Positions 9,209 through 16,832 of a stretch of DNA of 64,000 nucleotides are shown here, piece by piece; the stretch's first letter is position 1; each line of letters opens with the position of its first letter. Origin of the DNA: Halomonas sp. HL-93 (GTDB lineage Bacteria; Pseudomonadota; Gammaproteobacteria; Pseudomonadales; Halomonadaceae); assembly GCF_900086985.1 (NCBI RefSeq), contig NZ_LT593974.1:2728001-2792000 (forward strand). Reading direction: 5' to 3'. The notes under the pieces are model-generated. The model saw only the letters and a list, made by a program, of their open reading frames with translations, was not told the DNA's origin and searched no databases. The translations under genes and the position numbers were made by a program.

Positions 9209-9385
9209 AGTAAGAGCTCAATTCATTGAGCGATTACCAATCATCCCGCCACAAAACAAAACACCCGGCAAAAGCCAGGTGCAGGCGGGTTTCGTAGGAG
9301 CTCAATTCATTGAGCGATCAGCAACCATCGAACCACCGTAGGCTATCGCTTGCAACCAACCCATCGCCCGAAGTCTGACACCTAT
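9209..9385. repeat. REP block between the two ligase copies
   Basis: Forward REPs lie at about 9209-9237 and 9294-9322, both with GCTCAA/TTGAGC stems. A shortened hairpin (ACACCCGGC...GCCAGGTG) lies near 9260-9281, and a degenerate inverted REP (ATCGCCCGAAGT...) at 9363-9385. The block probably provided homology for the tandem duplication. Confidence 0.75.
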
Positions 9386-10656
9386 AGGGCCCTCGTCTGC
9401 TCCTTCCTCTGACGGCTATACACCCCCCACAACACCGCCAGCAAAAACGCGAACATCATCACCCCACTGTTATGGGCTAAAAAGCTCTGGGTCAGGCCGA
9501 AATCAATATAGGTAACGGAGAGTAACGTTCCGCCAGTGGCTATAGCGCGTAGCGATAAATCTTTCGCGCCCAGCTGCTGGATAAAAAAACGCATGGGGAT
9601 CAGGTAAACAGCCAGCAGCACCGCCAAACCAATCAACCCACGCTTGGCAAAGCTGTCGATAAATTCATTGTGCGCATGGCCATAGCGGTAGGCTGTTTTT
9701 TTATTAATGATCCCCTCATCACCCAACTGGCGCATCGCCTCGCGGTAGCCGTTACTTCCCCAGCCTACGACTGGCTTTTCAGCAATCAAATGCCCTGCGC
9801 CGCGCCACATCTCAAACCGCGCACCGACGGATGTATGGCTTCTATCGCCCGCTACGTAGTTCTGCACCTGCTCGACGGCCTCATGGACCCTCGCCTGCAC
9901 GCCAATTTGCGGCACGGCATAGACACCCACACCCCCGACAATCACCACCATGGCCATCGCCGCGACCAGCGGTTTGGACATCAAAGGGCCATAAGCACGA
10001 AATAACACCAGCAGCACGAATGGAATGCCTACCCAGCCACCCCGGCTACCGGAAAATAGCGACCCGAGCACCCCGAACAGCGCACACACGATAAAAAACG
10101 CTACCCACCTGCGCCGATGCGGCTGCGTGAATGCCCACCCCAACGCCGCCAGGCAAAGCACACCCAGCAGCATGCTCAGGTTGCCAAACTGGATGGTATG
10201 CGTATGCCCCGTTGCGCGAACCACGCCCATACCGAACTTCTGCCATATCGCCCAACTACCGGCACCCAAGGCCCCCAAGGCAATACCGCTCCATAACCAG
10301 GCCAAACGCGGAGGGTAAGCGATCACTAACAGCAACGCGGGAATCGCCAACCAAAAGCGTATCGGCTTATCCGCCCCACTGCTGCCCTGGCCATCCCACC
10401 AGGCCTCCAGCACGCCCACCAGCGCAAACGCCGCCATCGCGATCATCACCAACACATCCTGGCGAGAAAGCCCCAGCGACGGGCGTTTAACCAGCAACAC
10501 ACCGCTACCCAGAAACAGCATTAACGCGCCCAGCGAATAACCGGTAGGCGCAATTAACGCGATAGCGCAAAGCAGAAAAACAGCCAGTGACGTGTACAGC
10601 GAAAGCGGAGAAGAAACAGGGAGGGAATTCAAACGGGGGGAGTGGTTCACGGACAT
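9382..10656 (-). CDS. O-antigen ligase/polymerase family protein, copy 2
   Basis: The protein is the same as copy 1 apart from one or two internal substitutions and the final residues. It has the same membrane topology and the same Wzy_C loop (WRGAGHLIAEKPVVGWG and AHNEFIDSF). The start is at the ATG of MSVNHSPRL, which is conserved in both copies, although only a weak GGA precedes it. Because copy 2 is nearer the glycosylphosphotransferase gene and its upstream flank is less repeat-disrupted, it may be the parental gene; this is inference. Both copies are open from end to end, so neither is a pseudogene. Confidence 0.85.
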   Translation of the reverse strand: MSVNHSPRLNSLPVSSPLSLYTSLAVFLLCAIALIAPTGYSLGALMLFLGSGVLLVKRPSLGLSRQDVLVMIAMAAFALVGVLEAWWDGQGSSGADKPIRFWLAIPALLLVIAYPPRLAWLWSGIALGALGAGSWAIWQKFGMGVVRATGHTHTIQFGNLSMLLGVLCLAALGWAFTQPHRRRWVAFFIVCALFGVLGSLFSGSRGGWVGIPFVLLVLFRAYGPLMSKPLVAAMAMVVIVGGVGVYAVPQIGVQARVHEAVEQVQNYVAGDRSHTSVGARFEMWRGAGHLIAEKPVVGWGSNGYREAMRQLGDEGIINKKTAYRYGHAHNEFIDSFAKRGLIGLAVLLAVYLIPMRFFIQQLGAKDLSLRAIATGGTLLSVTYIDFGLTQSFLAHNSGVMMFAFLLAVLWGVYSRQRKEQTRAL

Positions 10657-10705
10657 TCCAAAACAAGCGTTATTTGAACGCGGAATGTTACCACAAGTAG
10701 GATTT

Positions 10706-10954
10706 AGGAAGAGATCAATTCATTGTGCGATCAGCAAACATCGAACCAATGCTGCTATCGCCTACAGACAACCCATCGCCCGACAAGCCTAGCGCCTACC
10801 AAGCTGGCAGCTTCCACAAAACCAAGTGCAAGCGGGGTTCGTAGGAGCACAACTTGTTGAGCGATCAGCAATCATCCCGCCACATAAACAAACACCCGGC
10901 TAAAAAGCCACGGGTCAGTGGGGTTCGTAGGAGCACAACTTGTTGCGCGATCAG
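10706..10954. repeat. REP cluster downstream of the glycosylphosphotransferase gene
   Basis: Forward REPs lie at about 10706-10735 (diverged), 10840-10868 and 10926-10954. An inverted REP (ATCGCCCGACAAGCCTAGCG...) lies at 10775-10799. An imperfect AAAA-loop hairpin lies at about 10891-10915. These sit between the stop of the polyprenyl glycosylphosphotransferase gene and ligase copy 2. Confidence 0.8.
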
Positions 10955-10998
10955 CAAATATCTCGCCACCAGAAATCATCCAGCCACAAAACGCAAAC

Positions 10999-12273
10999 CT
11001 AACGCGCCCCAAAGCCGGTAAACAAAATCCGTACGGTTTTAAGAATGATCAACACATCCAACCACAACGAAAAATGCTTGATGTAATAAAAATCGTATTG
11101 CAGCTTGCGCGTCATGCCGTTCACTTCCGCCGCGTAGCCCTGCTCTACCTGCGCCCAGCCAGTGATGCCCGGCCTTACCACATGGCGGTAACTGAAAAAC
11201 GGCACATCCTCTTCGTACCACTCGGAAAGCGAGGCCGACTCCGGCCGTGGGCCGATAAAGCTCATCTCGCCTTTCAGCACGTTAAACAGTTGGGGCAGTT
11301 CATCCAGCCGGTAACGCCGCAGCACACGCCCCAAGGGGGTAATACGCGGATCGTCTCCCGAAATGGTGAAATCTTCACCACTCATATCGTGGTACATGCT
11401 GCGGAACTTGAACATGTTGAATGGGCGGCCGCGGTAGCCCACCCGTGGCTGCATAAAAAACACCGGCCCTGGGCTATCGCGCTTAATTAACAAAGCAATC
11501 ACCAGCAGCACGGGCAGCAATACAGGGAGCAATAGCACGGCAATAATAAAATCCATCACCCGTTTGAAGCCCACATAAAATAGCGGTGGCAGCAGGCTAC
11601 CGAACTCATTTTCCGAGAGACGGTCGATCTGCACTCGGCCCGAGATGGTCTCTGATATCTGCCGGGAGTGGTAAACGGGTATATGGCATAACGTGCAGGT
11701 AGCCAGAAACTTCTGCCATTCCGGCGGCAAATCCTGAGCGCGCAAATCTGCCATCACACCATCCACCCGCAGCCCTGTCAGACTGGGGGAATCCAGCAAG
11801 CGAAGATCCACCTTGGTGTTACCGCGCAAGCGATGAGTATCTCCAAACGGGACCACGGCAAACTTTAAATTACGAAAGCGTCGACCTAAAAAATAACCGA
11901 CATAAAACCATGCCAAGCTAACTAAATAGCCGCTCAGCATTACCTGACGGGTGTACCCCTCGCGGGTAAAAAACAAAATAGCCACCACCACTAAAAACGC
12001 GACTGAAACCGTAGGCATGATGTTGGCGCCCAACTGGGCCCTGGGAAAGCGTGACATACGCCGCAAGGTTAATGCTGATGCAATAAACGCAAGCCCGATA
12101 GCCACTAGCGTATTACGACGTACATCAGGCAAATACTCCCAAAACCCCCAGCCCCAGCGCTCCAAACCTGGTAATAACAGCGCTAATGACATCCCCACCA
12201 CCAGGTGGAACGTCAAACTAAACAGCAGTAGCTCATACCAACGTGAATGGCGACGTTGATATTCACGCTTCAT
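10999..12273 (-). CDS. Polyprenyl glycosylphosphotransferase (initiating sugar-phosphate transferase)
   Basis: The enzyme starts glycan assembly by moving a sugar-1-phosphate from a UDP-sugar to undecaprenyl phosphate. It has the WcaJ/WbaP-type layout: four or five N-terminal membrane helices (residues 10-120), a soluble middle domain, then the conserved Bac_transf domain (residues ~230-420). Motifs visible are KRVMDFIIA, KRDSPGPVFFMQPRVG, FKFRSM, RITPLGRVLRRYRLDELPQL, GPRPE and RPGITGWAQV. Length (424 aa) is slightly short for WcaJ but complete at both ends. The start overlaps the upstream glycosyltransferase frame by 11 bp. A second partial copy of its 5' end lies at 12896-13115. Sugar specificity cannot be read from the sequence. 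Confidence 0.9.
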   Translation of the reverse strand: MKREYQRRHSRWYELLLFSLTFHLVVGMSLALLLPGLERWGWGFWEYLPDVRRNTLVAIGLAFIASALTLRRMSRFPRAQLGANIMPTVSVAFLVVVAILFFTREGYTRQVMLSGYLVSLAWFYVGYFLGRRFRNLKFAVVPFGDTHRLRGNTKVDLRLLDSPSLTGLRVDGVMADLRAQDLPPEWQKFLATCTLCHIPVYHSRQISETISGRVQIDRLSENEFGSLLPPLFYVGFKRVMDFIIAVLLLPVLLPVLLVIALLIKRDSPGPVFFMQPRVGYRGRPFNMFKFRSMYHDMSGEDFTISGDDPRITPLGRVLRRYRLDELPQLFNVLKGEMSFIGPRPESASLSEWYEEDVPFFSYRHVVRPGITGWAQVEQGYAAEVNGMTRKLQYDFYYIKHFSLWLDVLIILKTVRILFTGFGAR

Positions 12274-12895
12274 GATTCACCAAAATCTTCATCTCATTCA
12301 CCATGGCATCCATAATCTTATCCCTGCGCCATTGGGCGACAAACCGCGGGCGAGGTGTAATCTCTATTGTTAATGACTCTAACGCCTTAACGGCACTCTC
12401 CACCGAGCCAGGCTCAAACACCACCGCATTCTTGATTTCACGCTGTACAAAGCGCGCAGAATACCCCGGCAAACCCGCCCATATCGGTTTACCCGTAGCC
12501 GCATATTCGAACAGTTTAGATGGCAGCACGCTATTCAAAGAAGGTAGCGTATTCAAATGCAGAAAAAGCACATCGGCTGCTTGATAAGCGCCAATTAACG
12601 CCTCGCGGGAAACTAGCGGCTCCACAACTACGTTATCAAGCCCCATTGCCGCAACCCGCTCGCGCAGTGCATCTGCCCCCGCACCGCCGCCGATAATGCG
12701 GAACCTGACCCGGGCGCCCAAGCGTTGGGCCAACGATGGCACAATATCTTCAATGGCTTGACCAACACCCAAGTTACCAGCATACAGTACCTGCAGCGGC
12801 TTTTGTGAGGGTGAAGGAATCGTTTGGTTTGGGGCAAACGCGCCCTGCTCTACTGCTTCGACAAACGGCAGATCAATACCGTTGGTATGCCAAGA
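12263..12895 (-). pseudogene. Glycosyltransferase family 4, N-terminus deleted
   Basis: Only the C-terminal Rossmann half of a GT4 transferase remains. Reading upstream of the first Met (12772) the frame is still open and gives TNGIDLPF and KPLQVLYAGNLGVGQ, the usual inter-domain region of these enzymes. The nucleotide-sugar-binding part follows, with ADVLFLHL, SVLPSKLFEYAATGKPIWAG and the end KIMDAMVNEM. About 190-200 N-terminal residues are missing. Near 12895-12903 the sequence switches to a partial copy of the glycosylphosphotransferase gene, in a different frame, marking a deletion junction. It overlaps the downstream glycosylphosphotransferase start by 11 bp, as the intact pair must have done. 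Probably non-functional. Confidence 0.8.
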
Positions 12896-13115
12896 GAGGA
12901 GAGCGCAACGTTAATGCAGTGCAAATAAAAGCAAGCCCAATGGCCACCAGCGTATTACGGCGCACATCCGGCAGGCATTCCCAAAACCCCCAGCCCCAGC
13001 GCTCCAATCCCGGTAGCAGCACCGCTAATGACATCCCCACCATCAGGTGGAATGTCAAGCTAAACAACAGTAGCTCGTACCAACGCGAATGGCGACGTTG
13101 ATATTCATGTCTCAT
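12896..13115 (-). pseudogene. 5' fragment of a duplicated polyprenyl glycosylphosphotransferase gene
   Basis: The first ~70 codons (MRHEYQRRHSRWYELLLFSL and on) are close to identical to the start of the intact gene at 12273, down to about LTLR. The match stops near 12900, where the truncated glycosyltransferase begins in another frame; this frame then hits a stop at 12873. A remnant of a tandem gene-pair duplication. Confidence 0.85.
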
Positions 13116-13184
13116 GGCTTACCAACATTGTCATCTCACCTACCATGGCATCCATAATTTTATCTCTACACAACTGAGCAATAA
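13105..13184 (-). pseudogene. 3' remnant of a duplicated glycosyltransferase gene
   Basis: Read on the minus strand, the last ~26 codons (IAQLCRDKIMDAMVGEM, ending SHET and stop) match the C-terminus of the truncated glycosyltransferase at 12263 (VAQWRRDKIMDAMVNEM, ending NHEA). The stop at 13105 overlaps the fragment start at 13115 by the same 11 bp seen in the downstream pair, so the duplicated unit was glycosyltransferase plus glycosylphosphotransferase. Confidence 0.8.
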
Positions 13185-13493
13185 TCCACCGTTGAAAGAT
13201 ATCCTTCAACCTTAACTTCTAAAACGCTTTAATATTCACACTTACTAGTCGTGCGTGAATATTCATGTGTTATCAATTTCATGGAGCACATCAGACGAAG
13301 CTGTTTTACCAAAACATAAAAAGCAAATTACTTAGACTAAGCTTAAAAATATACAATAAATCAACAACAAACCATATCACAAAAAATCATATATGAAAAA
13401 ATTGACATCTAGGCGCAATATGCAAAACTATAAGAAGCATGCTATTAATTAAGATTAAAAATCATGACCAACCATTAGAACTAAGGAATAATT
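13185..13493. other. AT-rich intergenic region
   Basis: No gene is visible. The base composition shifts sharply to AT-rich here, marking the left edge of the low-GC part of the polysaccharide locus. It should hold the promoter of the plus-strand methyltransferase gene; I could not choose one hexamer pair with confidence. Confidence 0.5.
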
Positions 13494-14681
13494 ATGCGGC
13501 CAACAAACGAAACCAGAAGCGATTCGCTAGAAATTGCCAAAAAACTAATTGAAAAAGGTGACACTGAAAAGTCTCTTTTTTATATAGAAAAATGTGCATC
13601 AGACTCAAAAAATGATGCAAAAACTTTAATTAAATGTGCTGAATTAGCTGAAGAAACAAATAGCTTTCATGAAGCAACAAAACATTACCAATCAGCAATT
13701 AATCTCAAAGGCAATAACATCCCTCTTTCATGGCAAGTACGCCTAATAACATCTTATATAAGCCTAGCTGAACAATGCATAGGAAAAGGAGAAAATGAAA
13801 AGACAAAAAAAATATTAAAAATAATTGAAAATAAAATACCCGACAATACAACAACACTAGTACGTTATGCAAAACTACTGGAACAGATTGGTAATTTTGA
13901 AGAAGTTTGCAAAGCATTAATTAAAGCTATCAATTTAAAAGAATGTGCACCTGCATGGTGGCATGTCCGCCTTGCGCATTCATATCTTCGTCTTGGAGAT
14001 CTAAACGCTGCAATTGAGCAATATAAGAAAGCAATTTCATTAAACCCTAGTCAAGAAAACTGGAAGACAGCACTCAATGAGCTAACAAAAAAGTCTAAAG
14101 CTGATGGAAACCCCTTACAAGCGTCAAAAAGTTATTACGATGAAATCTACGAAAAATCAGAAAAGTACAATTCAAGTGATGAAAATAATATTTATGTAGA
14201 AATGTGGCTTAATATCATCTCACACTTGAAAAAAGAAAATTCAAAATCAATCTTAGATGTAGGTTGTGGGCCAGGACAATTTGCCGAATTTTTATTAAAG
14301 CGTTATAAAGTTAACTATACAGGGCTGGACTTCAGTGAAACTGCAATACGCAAAGCGCGCAAAAGAAACCCAGAAGCTCTTTTCTATCAAGAAGATATAC
14401 TACAGTCCAATATAATGGGAAAGTTAAACATAGACACAATAATTTGCACCGAAGTATTGGAGCACATTGAAGAAGATATACAAGTAGTAGAGAAATTCCC
14501 ACAGGGTAAATTTACAATTTGTTCCGTGCCCAGCTTTGATGCGTTTGGACACGTTAGAACGTTTCCCAATACTGAGTCAGTAAATAATAGATATGAGAAA
14601 TTTTTTAATAATTTTAGAATAGAAAAGTTTTTACTACCAACAAAACAGTATATGTATTTATTTACAGGCATCGTGAAATAA
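13494..14681 (+). CDS. TPR-repeat protein fused to a SAM-dependent methyltransferase
   Basis: Residues ~1-195 are helical TPR-like repeats (for example AIEQYKKAISLNPSQENW and EATKHYQSAINLKG). Residues ~215-395 are a class I methyltransferase with motif I ILDVGCGPGQFAEFL, an acidic end of strand 2 (YTGLDFSETAI) and TEVLEHIEED at motif IV/post-IV. The substrate is unknown; in this setting methylation of a glycan or a surface molecule is plausible. AAGGA is 6 nt before the ATG. It is the only plus-strand gene in the polysaccharide locus and is strongly AT-rich with Lys/Asn-rich codons, suggesting separate acquisition. A hairpin follows the stop. The frame looks intact. Confidence 0.85.
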   Translation: MRPTNETRSDSLEIAKKLIEKGDTEKSLFYIEKCASDSKNDAKTLIKCAELAEETNSFHEATKHYQSAINLKGNNIPLSWQVRLITSYISLAEQCIGKGENEKTKKILKIIENKIPDNTTTLVRYAKLLEQIGNFEEVCKALIKAINLKECAPAWWHVRLAHSYLRLGDLNAAIEQYKKAISLNPSQENWKTALNELTKKSKADGNPLQASKSYYDEIYEKSEKYNSSDENNIYVEMWLNIISHLKKENSKSILDVGCGPGQFAEFLLKRYKVNYTGLDFSETAIRKARKRNPEALFYQEDILQSNIMGKLNIDTIICTEVLEHIEEDIQVVEKFPQGKFTICSVPSFDAFGHVRTFPNTESVNNRYEKFFNNFRIEKFLLPTKQYMYLFTGIVK

Positions 14682-14688
14682 CCGACAC

Positions 14689-14727
14689 CACTCCATCCTC
14701 AGTAGTGAGAAGACTAGAGATGGAGTG
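14689..14727 (+). terminator. Hairpin after the methyltransferase gene
   Basis: CACTCCATC (14689-14697) pairs perfectly with GATGGAGTG (14719-14727) around a 21-nt loop, starting 8 nt after the stop codon. The T-run that follows is weak and distant, so termination efficiency is uncertain. Confidence 0.55.
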
Positions 14728-15145
14728 GCTTAGTCATATTTTACAATAATCTCTTTAAAATAGACTGAAATGATATCACGCATAGTTATACTGCGTTTCT
14801 TCTACTGACTTCCCCGTCACTACTTCCCTGTGGTAATTTTAGCTTTCTTACAACTATTAGGCTAATACTTATTCCAACATACACCTAGAAATAGCCCGTT
14901 GCACGTTACAATGTGGATGTCTTGATTTTTCTATCTTCATCCAACTATGCAACACTACACTAGCAAAAAAGACTACTCAAGAAAAAAGCGTGAACCTAGC
15001 GGTATGGCAAAGTAGATAGCAGACAGCTAAATCTAACGAAATGATAAACTGTAATTAGAAAAATCCCGCTATCTCAGCCCGTTGGCACATCAATATACTA
15101 TACATTGAAGAAGTAGATAAAAACATATGTCTCACTATGTCCGAA
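14728..15145. other. Intergenic region without a recognisable gene
   Basis: AT-rich, with stops in all frames and no convincing hairpin or repeat. It separates two convergent genes and may contain decayed sequence. Confidence 0.5.
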
Positions 15146-16405
15146 TTATTCTAGCCTGCTACACACCTCCTGAGGATCAATCAGTTGTTCGCCAACAGCT
15201 TTGTAGTCTCGAGCCTTATAATCATCATAAAGCTTCATGCCGGCCCAGCGACAAATATAGCCCTCCCATAAATCAGCCCAATCTCTAAGCTCTTCTGTGC
15301 CAGAAGCGTCTGCAAGCTGCCTAAGACGCATTACGTGAATAGAATGGTAAACATTTACTTGCTCACCACTTATTTGCTTAACAAAATTAGTCGGATATGC
15401 AACCTTATCTAGAAATTCAACAGGAATATCAATACTTACTCTTTCGCCTGGTGTAGCTGTTAGCTTGGCCAGTTGAACCCATTCAGCATCCACGGGGGCA
15501 GACGATAGTGGATCATAAGAACCAACGTAGATGTCAACAGTAATTTCCATCGTTGTGCTTGCATTAAAATCAAATTCTAATCGGTTGGATTCTGGTGCCG
15601 AAGCCATAGAAAGAACAGCATTCAGGCGAGCTGAGGAGCCAGTAATCTCAACTCCATTTTCCATTGGTGTCGTATCTCCCTCAAAGAAATAGGACTGCCA
15701 GCGCGATCCCTCTGTAGATTCAACGGGAACAGACGGTTCTCCAGGTATCTCGATGGCTGTATTTTTAAGCGACACTCCTGAACCAGCTGGGTTAATTCGA
15801 AGATATACAAATCCCGTAAGTCCATACCTGCTGTTAGCTAAATCCGCTACATCATAAAGATGCAGCATAGCAGCCATGGCTTCTGTGCTTTCTTCAAACA
15901 ACTCCTGCGCTTTGTCTGAATCTGATATTTCAGCATAGCGATGAACCGACTCGAGGGCGGACTGCCAGCCGTTCAGAATCCAACTATTCGGCTCCTGAGG
16001 AACCTCGGCGATCACCGGCCCATGAGCAGAATTATGGAGCACACCGCCTTCCTCGACAGGGATAGTAAGACTTTCAAAGACTCTGTCTGCTGCATCAATC
16101 AATGTAGGATCGTTGAGGCGTTCACCAACACGATATAAAATTTCTGCATAGTAACTTTGGGTTAGACCCGAATAGTGTTTATGGTACAAACGGCCTCCTC
16201 TCTCAGGTGCAGCATCATACCAAAATACTAGAGCCCCTTTATAATCTTCCATTCTATTTATTGTAGCGTAGGCAACAGTCTTTAACGCTTCTTCAAGTTT
16301 TTCATTTGGAGCAGTATCATGCTGCCGAAGGTAATCCCGGAGAACGTATACTCCGTAGATTGGATGAGCCCAGCCATCGTCTCTACCGGGATACCCATCA
16401 GACAT
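15146..16405 (-). CDS. D-glucuronyl C5-epimerase-like protein (N-terminus interrupted)
   Basis: Residues ~1-190 resemble the C-terminal catalytic domain of D-glucuronyl C5-epimerases, an (alpha/alpha) fold that inverts C5 of uronic acids in polymers. Visible motifs are YHKHYSGLTQSYYAEILYRVG and SWILNGWQSALESVHRYAE. The following ~200 residues look like a beta-rich domain (AVLSMASAPESNRLEFDFNA and so on). The gene carries no signal peptide from this start, but the same frame continues upstream through a TAG at 16427-16429 into a clear signal peptide beginning at 16585. The protein is therefore either a nonsense mutant or reinitiates here at the ATG at 16405. A secreted uronan-modifying enzyme fits the locus. 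Confidence 0.65.
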   Translation of the reverse strand: MSDGYPGRDDGWAHPIYGVYVLRDYLRQHDTAPNEKLEEALKTVAYATINRMEDYKGALVFWYDAAPERGGRLYHKHYSGLTQSYYAEILYRVGERLNDPTLIDAADRVFESLTIPVEEGGVLHNSAHGPVIAEVPQEPNSWILNGWQSALESVHRYAEISDSDKAQELFEESTEAMAAMLHLYDVADLANSRYGLTGFVYLRINPAGSGVSLKNTAIEIPGEPSVPVESTEGSRWQSYFFEGDTTPMENGVEITGSSARLNAVLSMASAPESNRLEFDFNASTTMEITVDIYVGSYDPLSSAPVDAEWVQLAKLTATPGERVSIDIPVEFLDKVAYPTNFVKQISGEQVNVYHSIHVMRLRQLADASGTEELRDWADLWEGYICRWAGMKLYDDYKARDYKAVGEQLIDPQEVCSRLE

Positions 16406-16585
16406 AAATTCGAATCTATAGAAGTCCTACATTGACTGGAGATTATCACTCAAAGGCGGCATATCAGCTGTTAAACTGCTTGCTTCTGCAGGGTATTCTA
16501 TAAGCGCACACATAACAAATAGAATGAAGGCATAACCTGCCTTAGTGCGCTGCGCCGGGAAAACTAGCTTAAATATGGAAGGCAT
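16406..16585 (-). pseudogene. Signal-peptide exon of the epimerase-like gene, separated by an in-frame TAG
   Basis: ATG at 16585 (AAGGA 11 nt upstream) opens 52 codons that read as a signal peptide (hydrophobic AGYAFILFVMCALIEY, cleavage near PAEAS), then LTADMPPLSDNLQSM. A TAG at 16427-16429 follows. Seven more codons in the same frame lead straight into the ATG at 16405. The exact frame continuity indicates one original gene of about 480 codons. Confidence 0.7.
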
Positions 16586-16832
16586 GTTAATAAAATCCTT
16601 ACTATATTATGTGTATTTTAATAAGACTATAGATAGAAATCTTAGTCTTTCAGTATGACCTAAATCTTCATACTCAACAAGACAAGCAACATTTTTCATC
16701 TTACCGGTTTTACTCGAGAATCAGCAACAACTCATTTAATAAGCACTCTGTCTGAAAATCTTGCTGTTTTCAGAGGTATTTTATACAAAGAATTTAACTT
16801 CTCTAGCATTACCAATCTTAAAGGCCAAAAAA

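Larger units (their letters stand above)
7899..10703. repeat. Tandem duplication of the ligase gene (unit about 1.3 kb, offset 1,498 bp)
   Basis: Positions 7899-9205 and 9397-10703 align without gaps over most of their length at an offset of 1,498 bp. Only a handful of substitutions are visible (for example near 8850/10348 and 8957/10455). The two units are separated by a REP block. Homology ends abruptly in REP-rich sequence on both sides. Confidence 0.9.
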
